The notes: generated by a model from the letters alone, not told the origin. A DNA stretch of 14,442 nucleotides from an uncultured Oscillochloris sp. (GCA_903877945.1 CAIRFY010000401.1:1-14442), one strand, 5' to 3'; shown: positions 7,248 through 14,016, counted from the first letter of the stretch. A program made the numbers and translations.

Positions 7248-8890
7248 TAGCGATCCTCCATGCGATCAATCGGTAGATAGAAGTCCAGAGCCTCGATCAC
7301 ATCGAAGTAGGCGCAATATTTACCAGCCCAGCCGGTCTGCCGGAGCCGATCATCGCCGCCCAGCATGTCCGGCAGGGTGATATTGGCCGTGATCATGAAC
7401 TGCTCTGACGCCGTGCCCCCCCCGCACAATGCCTCGCGCAGCGCCTTGACCTTGCTGCGCGGGAGATCTTGCGTGCGATCCTCGACGCTGTATTGCGGAT
7501 CATTGGGGTCACGTCGCCTGAATTCTTTGGTCAAATCAGCAAACGCCTGCCAATTGCGCCAGCGTTGCTCAATCCCCGGCGCACGCAGGCTAAGCGGACG
7601 CATGGATAGATGATCGTCGTCGGAGAACTGATACTCGCGCTGGCGGATCCCGATAATGCCGCCACTGATCCCACTCATCGCGATATGCCAGTCCAACCCA
7701 GAGCCTTTCAGATCAGCCCCGCGCATAGCCACCTTGGTCCGCGTGCAGAGTTCCTCGCAGAGATCGTAGGCTCGTGAGAAGGGATAGTGGGTCTTGAAGA
7801 TCACCACTCCGGCGCAGGCGTGCGCCGCGCCGCCATAGGGCAGATCCTTGGCAGCCCGCTCAAACTCTTCCAGGAAGATCGCGGCTAGGCCCAGGCCCAG
7901 CGGCCCATCGCAGACAAAGGTCACGTCGTCGCCACCGAAGATCAGCGGGCGGAAAGGGATAATGTATTTACCATCACGCTGCTTGAGGCCGCTGAGGTAG
8001 CGATCCATCTGCTTATCCTGGAAGCTGCGCTCCAGTCGGGCCAGCATCTTGCGGAGCGCCTGCTCGCCCGCGCTGGCGATCTTCGATGACAGAACACGCA
8101 GCGCATCAAGGCATGTACGATTCTCTGAGGCGGCTGAGAATCCATCCAACAGCTTGATGAATCGCTGCCCAATCCCGTTGCCGTCGGCATGAACCACCGC
8201 TAGGTGGCTGCGGTCGCCTTGAACATTCAGCTCCTCAACATCGCGCACGAAGGTATAGGTGTCGCCAATCACCGACTCGAACAGTTCCTCAAAGACTCGC
8301 TGCGCCTCAGTCTGAAGCACAGGATCAAGCTTGGCCTGAATCTCAGCCGCGATCAGTTTGCCCTTGTCGTCAAAGTCAACCGCTGGCTGGCGCGTGGCGC
8401 GGCACTCAGCCAGTACCGCCGGGCTGAAGACCGCCGCGCTAGGCGCACGCTGCTGCTTGCGCCGGTTCACCGCTGCTGCCAGCGCGTTGATCACGCCAGC
8501 GGTTCCGCCTAGGGTCTCTTTGTTCCAATCAAAATCCAGGTGCGCGACCGCCATCTCCAGCCCCGGTGCCTCACAGAGCAGCCGCCGACTGAGCCGTGCG
8601 ATGGCGGCAACCGCATCGCTATGCTCGCGGAAGAGAATCAGCGCGTTGCCGCCGCCGCGCATAATCACCTCGGCGCGCAGCGTCTCCGAGTCCTCGATGC
8701 GCTCCTTGTCATTGATCGTGTCACCGGCGACGTTATGCGGCTCCGGTAGCGCCTCCCGCAGCCACGCGCCAATCGCCCGCTCGACCAACTGCGATGCGCC
8801 GATGTTCTCGCGCAGCGCATTGCTGCCGAAGATGTAGTTCTGAATACCGGTCGTGTCGATACTTGTCAGGGTGTAGTGGCTCATCGTCAT
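7247..8890 (-). CDS. cas10: Cas10, type III-D, with intact GGDD palm and no HD nuclease domain
   Basis: This is the large subunit of the effector complex (547 aa). It begins directly with the first palm-like region (IDTTGIQNYIFGSNALREN, 11-29, then GASQLVERA), with no upstream HD domain, as is known for many III-D Cas10 proteins. The second palm has HADGNGIG (234-241), whose D236 is a probable metal ligand, and FGGDDVTF (318-325) with the GGDD cyclase motif intact. On target RNA binding such Cas10 proteins convert ATP to cyclic oligoadenylates. The absence of HD argues against Cas10-mediated ssDNA cleavage. The ATG at 8890 follows AGGGG at 5-base spacing and abuts the stop of the Card1-like gene; an ATG two codons later (8884) is less well placed. 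The family call is firm, and cyclase activity is likely from the intact motif. Confidence 0.94.
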   Translation of the reverse strand: MTMSHYTLTSIDTTGIQNYIFGSNALRENIGASQLVERAIGAWLREALPEPHNVAGDTINDKERIEDSETLRAEVIMRGGGNALILFREHSDAVAAIARLSRRLLCEAPGLEMAVAHLDFDWNKETLGGTAGVINALAAAVNRRKQQRAPSAAVFSPAVLAECRATRQPAVDFDDKGKLIAAEIQAKLDPVLQTEAQRVFEELFESVIGDTYTFVRDVEELNVQGDRSHLAVVHADGNGIGQRFIKLLDGFSAASENRTCLDALRVLSSKIASAGEQALRKMLARLERSFQDKQMDRYLSGLKQRDGKYIIPFRPLIFGGDDVTFVCDGPLGLGLAAIFLEEFERAAKDLPYGGAAHACAGVVIFKTHYPFSRAYDLCEELCTRTKVAMRGADLKGSGLDWHIAMSGISGGIIGIRQREYQFSDDDHLSMRPLSLRAPGIEQRWRNWQAFADLTKEFRRRDPNDPQYSVEDRTQDLPRSKVKALREALCGGGTASEQFMITANITLPDMLGGDDRLRQTGWAGKYCAYFDVIEALDFYLPIDRMEDR

Positions 8891-10135
8891 TTATTCCCCT
8901 GCTCTGGAGGTATTGATCCAGTGCGCAACCTGATCGTGGAGATCCAGCAGATCATCCCGCCCGAAGACCTTTGCCAGTTTGCTCTGCCGGAAGAGCTTAG
9001 CTATCTCGCGCTCAAGATTCTTGACATCGTCACGGCTCGCGCAGCAGACCAGCGCCACCCGCGCCTCGCTGCCGCCCATCTGTTCAGCGCGCACCACAGC
9101 TTCGAGCAACTTGGACTTCAGCAGACGCTTCTCGCTTGTCGTACTCACCGAGAAGGCGAAGAGTTGGTAACCACGGATGCCAGCCACGTCGAACTCAAAG
9201 TTGCTATCTGAACCTCCCAAATCCGGGTTGATCGTCATCACCAGCTCGCGCAGCACTCCGCTCTCCTTCAGCGGCTTCAGCGTGTGCAGGACGTAGTGTT
9301 CCAGCCACTCCCCGTCGAACCACTTGGCGAGGTCGTCACTGGAATTCTTTATGCCGACGGCTTGCGCCAAAGCGGTAAATGCCGTTTCTGAGGTGTAGTC
9401 AGGGTACAAGGCTAAGAATGCTTCCTGCACGGCGCTATCGGGAATGTGCCTGATGAGGATCTCACCGAGCTTATTCGTCGCTTTCAGGTTACCTTTCTTC
9501 GTCTGATCTCGCAGTGTGCCTTGACACCATTCCCGCCAGGCCGTGCTCTTCGCCACATCGGTATACAGCTCAGCCAGCACATCAGCCGCATCGGGCCAGA
9601 GCGGCGTTGCCTGCATGTCCTTTTTGAATTTCTTCAGATCATGCAACGCCAGCAGCGTCCTGATCGTCAGTGGGTGCGGTAACAGCAAGCCCACATCGGG
9701 GATCGTGTGCGGCCCCCCGCTAGTCTCGATCTGCAACTCAAGCCTACGGGCGTCGAGATAGCTGTACTGGGTGCTGCTGTCGGCCTGCGCCTGAACTGCC
9801 AAGTAGGCATGCACTGCCATCGCCTTGGTGCCGCCGGTATAGTGTAGGCCGATACTTCCGCTCAGCCCTTGAATCGCCTGCGTGACCTGGTTGCGGATGT
9901 TCTGCGGGTTGGCCTCCTCGACCTCGCAGTAGTCAACCTTATCAAAGCCTTCATCACGTAACTGCTGCTCAATCCGTCGTGCGGCTTCATCGCACGTATC
10001 CCGCGAGCAGACCAGGATAATCTTCGTCGTCGTGCGATCCTTCGCCAACAGTTGGGCCGCGACATAGTTCGGCAGCGGGTTGCCGCCAATCAGCAGCAGC
10101 AGGTTATCGACCTGATGTGCCTGGAGATCGTTCAT
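8891..10135 (-). CDS. CARF plus PD-(D/E)XK-like protein (Card1/Can2, DUF1887-related), degenerate nuclease motif
   Basis: In this 414-residue protein the N-terminal half is a CARF-type Rossmann domain with the ligand-loop motif LHYTGGTKAMAVHAY (97-111). The C-terminal half resembles the DUF1887/Card1 nuclease fold: GEWLEHYVLHTL (275-286), FEFDV (313-317, D316 a probable metal ligand), FAFSVSTTS (326-334) and KSKLLEAVVRAEQMGG (340-355). Card1/Can2 proteins are cOA-activated nucleases. Here the segment that normally holds the E-x-K pair reads S-V-S, so catalysis is uncertain. The start at 10135 is preferred because AAAGG lies 7 bases upstream and conserved-looking sequence begins there; an extension to 10198 adds 21 residues translated from a short-repeat region. 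It sits between cas6 and cas10 in the operon. An alternative is a CARF sensor or regulator without nuclease activity. Confidence 0.82.
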   Translation of the reverse strand: MNDLQAHQVDNLLLLIGGNPLPNYVAAQLLAKDRTTTKIILVCSRDTCDEAARRIEQQLRDEGFDKVDYCEVEEANPQNIRNQVTQAIQGLSGSIGLHYTGGTKAMAVHAYLAVQAQADSSTQYSYLDARRLELQIETSGGPHTIPDVGLLLPHPLTIRTLLALHDLKKFKKDMQATPLWPDAADVLAELYTDVAKSTAWREWCQGTLRDQTKKGNLKATNKLGEILIRHIPDSAVQEAFLALYPDYTSETAFTALAQAVGIKNSSDDLAKWFDGEWLEHYVLHTLKPLKESGVLRELVMTINPDLGGSDSNFEFDVAGIRGYQLFAFSVSTTSEKRLLKSKLLEAVVRAEQMGGSEARVALVCCASRDDVKNLEREIAKLFRQSKLAKVFGRDDLLDLHDQVAHWINTSRAGE

Positions 10136-10142
10136 AGAGATG

Positions 10143-10147
10143 CCTTT
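10143..10147 (-). promoter_or_regulatory. Ribosome binding site supporting the start at 10135
   Basis: On the minus strand this reads AAAGG, 7 bases before the ATG at 10135. It is a modest Shine-Dalgarno but it favours this start over the in-frame one at 10198, which lies beyond the short-repeat stretch. Confidence 0.5.
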
Positions 10148-10159
10148 CGTTCTGATCGC

Positions 10160-10182
10160 CTTTGCGGCTTTGCGGCTTTGCG
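10160..10182. repeat. Short tandem repeat CTTTGCGG (about 2.8 copies)
   Basis: Units begin at 10160, 10168 and 10176 (CTTTGCGG, CTTTGCGG, CTTTGCG). They lie in the 73-bp gap between cas6 and the Card1-like gene, the widest gap inside the operon. No coding role is visible, and no good promoter is seen in the gap. Confidence 0.7.
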
Positions 10183-10208
10183 CGAGCTTCGGGAACACCA
10201 GTTACCAC

Positions 10209-11234
10209 TCATACTCCCTCCACACTAAACGCCCCATGCCCAAACACACACGCCTTGCCGACATGCACCAGGCTGCCCAGCAGCAGCACGGCCCGCAACG
10301 CCTCGGACACGCCCGTCAGCACCGCGCTGCCGAGCAGCCCGCCCAACTGCATGGTCTTCGGCTCGGGGCCACGGGTTGACGTGCGCTGCCACTCGTGCCA
10401 GCGCACCTGCGCCCGCTCGACGGTGATGGCGCGGGCGGCATCCACCAGGGGCTGGTAGCGCACGCCCCACGGCCCGGTTCCGTGAAACGTGGCCAGGGCG
10501 TCAATCCGCCAGCAGGCCGCCTGAATCAGCGCGGCGGGATCAAGCACGCGCATAAAGTCGCCGCGTTGCTTGACGCGCAGCGGCGCACGCAGAGTCAGGC
10601 GCAGGCGACTAGGCAACTCGCCCGCCCGCCGCAACACATCGGCGGTATCGGTGTACGGCGGGGGCAGTCCCATGCCGCCCGGAAGCGAACGACCATCCTG
10701 GTAGACCACCGCGCCGACCGGGTGCCAGGCGGGCAGCAACTCGACCCGCTCCAGGCGGGCGCGGGCCAGGTCGCGGCCCAATCCCATGCGCCCCAGTTCC
10801 TCAAAGCTGAGGATGAAGTACGGCAGGTAGTCGGCCCCACGCCCGATCATCGTCAGATCAAACTCCAGCGACTCGCCGGCAGCGTAGTGCGTGCGCTCGT
10901 CGGCGGGCGACCCAAGCACGAAGGGGCGCGGCACATCACGCAGATCATGCAGTGCGCCACCCTCAGCCGGTCGCAGCGTATCAAAGACCACCCGGAATGG
11001 ACATGGTTGTGTGGCCGGACAGGGCTGGTCGCCCGAGCGACAGGCGGGTGCGCAGGCGGCTCGTTGAAAGGCGTAGCCGAAGCCGCCACGCAGCATGCCG
11101 CCCTTATAGGCGGGCAGCGTGGCGTCCGATAAGAGGCGCATCGTCAGGCGGGCACGCAGCAGCGGCAGCGGCGGCAGGGTGGGGGGAGCGGTCGGTACAT
11201 GAGACGGCGCAGAGATCGGAGCATCAAGCGACAT
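10209..11234 (-). CDS. cas6: Cas6 pre-crRNA endoribonuclease
   Basis: This is a 341-residue RAMP nuclease of the Cas6 family. The diagnostic C-terminal part is LGGLLGSAVLTGV (297-309) followed by LLLGSLVHVGKACVFGHGAF (317-336), ending in the glycine-rich loop GKACVFGHG (326-334). Near the N-terminus, PAYKGGMLRGGFG (41-53) is the RAMP helix-entry motif. A cysteine group (C61, C65, C72, C78) in the first domain may bind metal. Cas6 cuts CRISPR repeats to release crRNAs for the III-D complex. The start at 11234 is set by a strong AGGAGG (11241-11246) 6 bases upstream; a TTG start upstream would lie within that site. The Pro-rich first 25 residues are probably disordered. It is the first gene of the operon, directly downstream of the operator-like palindromes. 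The catalytic histidine cannot be assigned by eye. Confidence 0.9.
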   Translation of the reverse strand: MSLDAPISAPSHVPTAPPTLPPLPLLRARLTMRLLSDATLPAYKGGMLRGGFGYAFQRAACAPACRSGDQPCPATQPCPFRVVFDTLRPAEGGALHDLRDVPRPFVLGSPADERTHYAAGESLEFDLTMIGRGADYLPYFILSFEELGRMGLGRDLARARLERVELLPAWHPVGAVVYQDGRSLPGGMGLPPPYTDTADVLRRAGELPSRLRLTLRAPLRVKQRGDFMRVLDPAALIQAACWRIDALATFHGTGPWGVRYQPLVDAARAITVERAQVRWHEWQRTSTRGPEPKTMQLGGLLGSAVLTGVSEALRAVLLLGSLVHVGKACVFGHGAFSVEGV

Positions 11235-11240
11235 CGGGCA

Positions 11241-11246
11241 CCTCCT
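11241..11246 (-). promoter_or_regulatory. Strong Shine-Dalgarno of cas6
   Basis: On the minus strand this reads AGGAGG, followed by a 6-base spacer and the ATG at 11234. It fixes the cas6 start and is the strongest ribosome binding site in the operon. Confidence 0.8.
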
Positions 11247-11270
11247 CAAACAGCAGGGAGACTACTGTTG

Positions 11271-11276
11271 AGGATA
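11271..11276 (-). promoter_or_regulatory. Possible -10 element of the cas operon (weak)
   Basis: On the minus strand this reads TATCCT. No good -35 lies 17 bases upstream; the expected place (11294-11299) is inside the palindromic element and reads ATCTCA. A good -10 with a poor -35 overlapping a regulator site would fit an activator-dependent promoter, but this is inference from position only. Confidence 0.25.
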
Positions 11277-11292
11277 GCGTATCTGCCTGATA

Positions 11293-11342
11293 CTGAGATC
11301 CGAGTCACCTCGGATCTTTTTCCGAAGTGACTCGGATCTCAG
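11293..11342. promoter_or_regulatory. Paired inverted palindromes between the CARF-LuxR gene and cas6 (operator or structured leader)
   Basis: The outer arms CTGAGATCCGAGTCAC (11293-11308) and GTGACTCGGATCTCAG (11327-11342) are perfectly complementary over 16 bp, with an 18-base interior that can add a further 4-bp stem. Each arm also lies within its own palindrome: TCCGAGTCACCTCGGA (11299-11314) and, inverted, TCCGAAGTGACTCGGA (11321-11336). The two 16-mers match at 15 of 16 positions when one is reversed, and their centres are 22 bp apart, about two helical turns. The element lies 59 to 108 bases upstream of the cas6 ATG, in the only sizeable intergenic gap near the regulator gene. On the plus strand the first palindrome is followed by five Ts, so a terminator reading is also possible. 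Confidence 0.7.
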
Positions 11343-11380
11343 ATAGGCCCAAGAGGAGTACACTACGCATGCCGAGTCCC

Positions 11381-12289
11381 TCAGCCGCGCTCAAAAAAGC
11401 GCGTAAAGGCATCACGTACCCAGCGGTAATCCACTTTGGTGGTAGAGGGAAGATTCCACGCGGCCTGGCACTCCTGATAGATTACGGTCTGGTGGCTGCT
11501 AACCGTGCTGAGCTCAATCGAGAGTTTGTTCGCTACCTGCTGCGGGGTCAGCCCGTCAGCGAAAGCGCACAACACATCACGGCGACGCGGAGTCAGTCGG
11601 TCATAGACCTGTTGGCAGCGTGCGCCCTCGGCAGCGGCGAGTGCGGCGTCCTGGGATGCCATTGCCGCCCGTGCATCCGCGTCTGGGGAGACCCGTAACG
11701 CCGAGAAGAGGTAGCCCCACGGGCGCACCGGGACGGGCAGCAGCCGAACACCGGGGGTACCCGGCGGAAGATGCAGGATCGCCCCCTCGTGCGTCTGCGT
11801 GCGGATCGCGTCCGTCGAGTAGAGGTGCCAGATGCGATCACCGTAGTCGAAGTGGATGAGCGCGGCGGACAGAGCCAGCACCCCAAGCATGCGCCGCCCC
11901 CCGCTAATACACAGGTGGACGGAGATGCTCTGCTGTTTAAGGTGCTGAAGCAGGTGGTGGAAGGTATTCAGCACCGCATCGGTAGACGCCTCGGAATGGA
12001 TGTCACTCACCGGAGCGCCCCCCAAGAGGACGGGGTAGGGGCGATAGCGTAGCGGATGATTGCGGTAGACACCGCTGGCGAAGGCGGAAGCAAGCTGGGC
12101 CAATGCCGCCTGGTAACGCGGGTTTTGCTCCGAAAGATGGACGACGATCAGTTCACCGATGGCATAGCCCTGGTCGAGCAGCGCATCAAGAGCCAGGGTG
12201 ACAACCTGGGACTGGCCGCCGAGAGTGACGACCAAAACGGCGGGAGGCGGAATCGATGGCACAGGCGCGAAGGAGTGAGAAAGAGTCAT
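11381..12289 (-). CDS. CARF/ring-nuclease-family (NE0113-like) protein with C-terminal LuxR-type HTH
   Basis: In this 302-residue protein the first part resembles the Cas_NE0113/CRISPR ring-nuclease Rossmann domain: VVTLGGQSQVVTLALDALL (20-38), CISGGRRMLGVLALSAA (127-143) with the GGR ligand loop, and RIWHLYS (152-158). A LuxR/GerE-type helix-turn-helix follows (about 232-278; LTPRRRDVLCAFADGLTPQQ and then VANKLSIELSTVSSH), then a short tail VDYRWVRDAFTRFF (286-299). Family knowledge: these CARF domains bind, and often cleave, cyclic oligoadenylate; LuxR HTHs bind palindromic DNA as dimers. The combination predicts a cOA-responsive regulator that may also degrade its ligand. It lies directly upstream of the paired palindromes and cas6, and its ATG overlaps the ATG of the divergent Csx3-ATPase gene. 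No good Shine-Dalgarno is seen at this start (an AGGGA about 12 bases upstream). Domain calls are good; regulatory targets are inferred. Confidence 0.85.
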   Translation of the reverse strand: MTLSHSFAPVPSIPPPAVLVVTLGGQSQVVTLALDALLDQGYAIGELIVVHLSEQNPRYQAALAQLASAFASGVYRNHPLRYRPYPVLLGGAPVSDIHSEASTDAVLNTFHHLLQHLKQQSISVHLCISGGRRMLGVLALSAALIHFDYGDRIWHLYSTDAIRTQTHEGAILHLPPGTPGVRLLPVPVRPWGYLFSALRVSPDADARAAMASQDAALAAAEGARCQQVYDRLTPRRRDVLCAFADGLTPQQVANKLSIELSTVSSHQTVIYQECQAAWNLPSTTKVDYRWVRDAFTRFFERG

Positions 12290-13451
12290 GGCACCAGTAT
12301 TCCCTGCGGTGTTGATGGGTGGGCCGGCACACTCAGGAAAGAGTACGCTGACTTACCGGCTCAGCCAATATTTGCGACGACGGGAGACGCCACACTATGC
12401 GTTACGCGCCAGCCCCGATGGCGATGGCGACTGGGTAGAAGCGGTCGATGCCGCCGTGGTGGCGGAGCTGCGCCCACGGGTACGCAGCGGATGGACACCC
12501 TCCTTTGCATCAGCGGTCGCATGTGATGTGGCCGCACGCCATTTGCCGCTCATCGTTGATGTGGGGGGCCTCGTCTCACCAGAAACGGAGCAGATTGCGG
12601 CGCACTGCACCCACGCCGTGCTGCTAAGCGCCGACCCGGCGGCGCTCGTGCCGTGGCGCGCACTCGCGGCACGGCACGGATTGGCGCTGGTCGCAGATCT
12701 CCACTCAGCGCTCACCGGAGAACAGGTGATAACAGATCCTGGCCCTCCGCTGCGGGGCACCTTGGTTGGGCTGAGCCGAACAAGTAGTTCAGAGGGGTCG
12801 TGCTTTAGCTCGCTGGCCGCACAAATGAAATACTTGTTTGCGTATACCAGCGACGAGATCTTTCGCAGTCACCTCGTACAGACCGACATTGAACTCGTGC
12901 TGCACCTCGAACAGCCCATCTACCCGCTCCCAGCCCATATCGACCAGCCCTGGCAGCCGGTTGAGTTACGCACACTGCTTCCGACCCTCCCGCTCAACAC
13001 GCCGCTCGCGATCTATGGCCGTGGCCCCGCGTGGCTTTACGCCGCTCTGGCTTCTGCCAATCCTGATGCACGCTGCGCCATCTTCGACCCCCGGCAGGGC
13101 TGGGTGGAGGTACAGCCCCTTCAGCGCGGGCCGCAGATGCCCCACGACCCGCTGCACATTGCCAGCGAGACACACGACGGGACAACCCGCCTGCGATTCA
13201 GCATCCCCAGCGGGTATGTAGATCGCCGAGACACCGACCTTATCACCGTGCCAACGGTGCCCGGTGGCGTCATCCTTGATGGACGCCTGCCGATCTGGCT
13301 GTGCGCTGCGCTGGCCCGCACCTACCACAATGCCGCATGGGTTGCATGCTATCAGCCCCAGCTACGCGGATCGGTGGTGGTACAGTCACACACGGCCCAA
13401 TTCCCTGTCGGGTTCGTTATACCGGATGGAGATTTCGCTGATCAGAAGTGA
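12288..13451 (+). CDS. csx3: P-loop ATPase fused to two tandem Csx3-like modules
   Basis: This 387-residue protein is the only protein-coding gene on the plus strand. The N-terminal NTPase has a Walker A GGPAHSGKST (11-20) and a Walker B-like LPLIVDVGG (86-94). Two Csx3-like modules follow. Module 1 (about 200-280) has YGRGPAWLYAAL (243-254) and a degenerate end IFDPRQGWVEVQ. Module 2 (about 300-378) has DGRLPIWLCAALARTYH (331-347) and the canonical QPQLRGSVVVQSH (356-368). Family knowledge: Csx3 (Crn3) cleaves cyclic tetra-adenylate, so this protein probably damps the type III signal; what the ATPase adds is unknown. A better Shine-Dalgarno (AAGGAG, 12270-12275) is 12 bases from the ATG, farther than usual. 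The start overlaps the divergent regulator's start by 2 bp. Ring-nuclease activity is inferred from family. Confidence 0.86.
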   Translation: MAPVFPAVLMGGPAHSGKSTLTYRLSQYLRRRETPHYALRASPDGDGDWVEAVDAAVVAELRPRVRSGWTPSFASAVACDVAARHLPLIVDVGGLVSPETEQIAAHCTHAVLLSADPAALVPWRALAARHGLALVADLHSALTGEQVITDPGPPLRGTLVGLSRTSSSEGSCFSSLAAQMKYLFAYTSDEIFRSHLVQTDIELVLHLEQPIYPLPAHIDQPWQPVELRTLLPTLPLNTPLAIYGRGPAWLYAALASANPDARCAIFDPRQGWVEVQPLQRGPQMPHDPLHIASETHDGTTRLRFSIPSGYVDRRDTDLITVPTVPGGVILDGRLPIWLCAALARTYHNAAWVACYQPQLRGSVVVQSHTAQFPVGFVIPDGDFADQK

Positions 13452-13506
13452 GTATAGCATGCGAATATGCCGCTGTGTTACGTGGCGGGCCAGCGTGTGT
13501 GTAGGC
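13452..13506. other. Short convergent intergenic gap
   Basis: These 55 bp separate the convergent Csx3-ATPase and rfaE2 stop codons. A weak GCAT/ATGC inverted repeat is present but no GC-rich stem with a T run, so no intrinsic terminator can be called. Confidence 0.5.
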
Positions 13507-14016
13507 TCAGTTCCCAGGCGCGAATCCATACCGGCTGACGATCAGGTGAATCAACTCGCTCGTCGAGCGCCCGGCGGCGTAGGGCAACAGGCGCACCTCG
13601 CCGCCATAGGCCAGCACCGCCCGCGCCTCGGGCAGACGAGCCAGGTCTGGCGGGCCACCCTCGCCCAGGGCGTAGTCCCCACCCTTCACATAGACCTCCG
13701 GGTGCAGGGCTGCCACCACCCCCTCAGCGGTGGATTCCTCAAAGATCGTCACATAGTCAACACAGCGCAGGGCCACCAGCAGCGCCGCCCGGTCGCCCTC
13801 GGGGATGAGCGGGCGCAGCGGCCCCTTGATCGCCCGCACCGAGGCGTCGCTGTTGAGCGCCACCACTAGGAGATCGCCCAGGGAACGGGCCTGCTGGAGA
13901 TAGCCCACATGCCCGGCGTGCAGCAGGTCGAATACCCCGTTGGTAAGTACGAGGCGCATGCCACGGGCGCGCCAAGAACCGCATAGGGCGGCAAGATCAG
14001 CGAGCGGTGTGATCAT
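13507..14016 (-). CDS. rfaE2: RfaE2-type nucleotidyltransferase (D-glycero-beta-D-manno-heptose 1-phosphate adenylyltransferase)
   Basis: This 169-residue cytidylyltransferase-like enzyme corresponds to the C-terminal half of bifunctional HldE/RfaE, here as a stand-alone gene. The motifs are TNGVFDLLHAGH (25-36) with the HxGH nucleotide-binding signature, LNSDASV (54-60), RPLIPEGDRA (68-77), VYVKGGDY (108-115) and GRSTS (149-153). It should transfer AMP or a related nucleotide to a heptose phosphate for an activated-sugar pathway in the cytoplasm; the exact sugar is not certain because relatives adenylylate or cytidylylate other phosphates. The ATG at 14016 follows AGGAG with a 7-base spacer and a good sigma70-like promoter (14052-14080). 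It is convergent with the Csx3 gene, 55 bp apart, and has no evident link to CRISPR function. Confidence 0.88.
   Translation of the reverse strand: MITPLADLAALCGSWRARGMRLVLTNGVFDLLHAGHVGYLQQARSLGDLLVVALNSDASVRAIKGPLRPLIPEGDRAALLVALRCVDYVTIFEESTAEGVVAALHPEVYVKGGDYALGEGGPPDLARLPEARAVLAYGGEVRLLPYAAGRSTSELIHLIVSRYGFAPGN

Noticed and set aside
7247..8890. HD nuclease domain in Cas10
   Set aside because: The protein begins directly at the first palm-like region, and no HD motif is present at the N-terminus or in the sequence just upstream, which is the end of the Card1-like gene.
11246..11270. Imperfect inverted repeat (AACAG / CTGTT) just upstream of the cas6 Shine-Dalgarno
   Set aside because: The paired segment is only about 5 bp with a mismatch, which is within chance for this length, so it is not called as a regulatory hairpin.
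11296..11321. Intrinsic terminator on the plus strand (9-bp stem AGATCCGAG/CTCGGATCT followed by Ts)
   Set aside because: The form is good, but no plus-strand gene ends upstream of it. The near-identical inverted second copy and the position before cas6 are better explained as a paired protein-binding site. A terminator for antisense transcription cannot be excluded.
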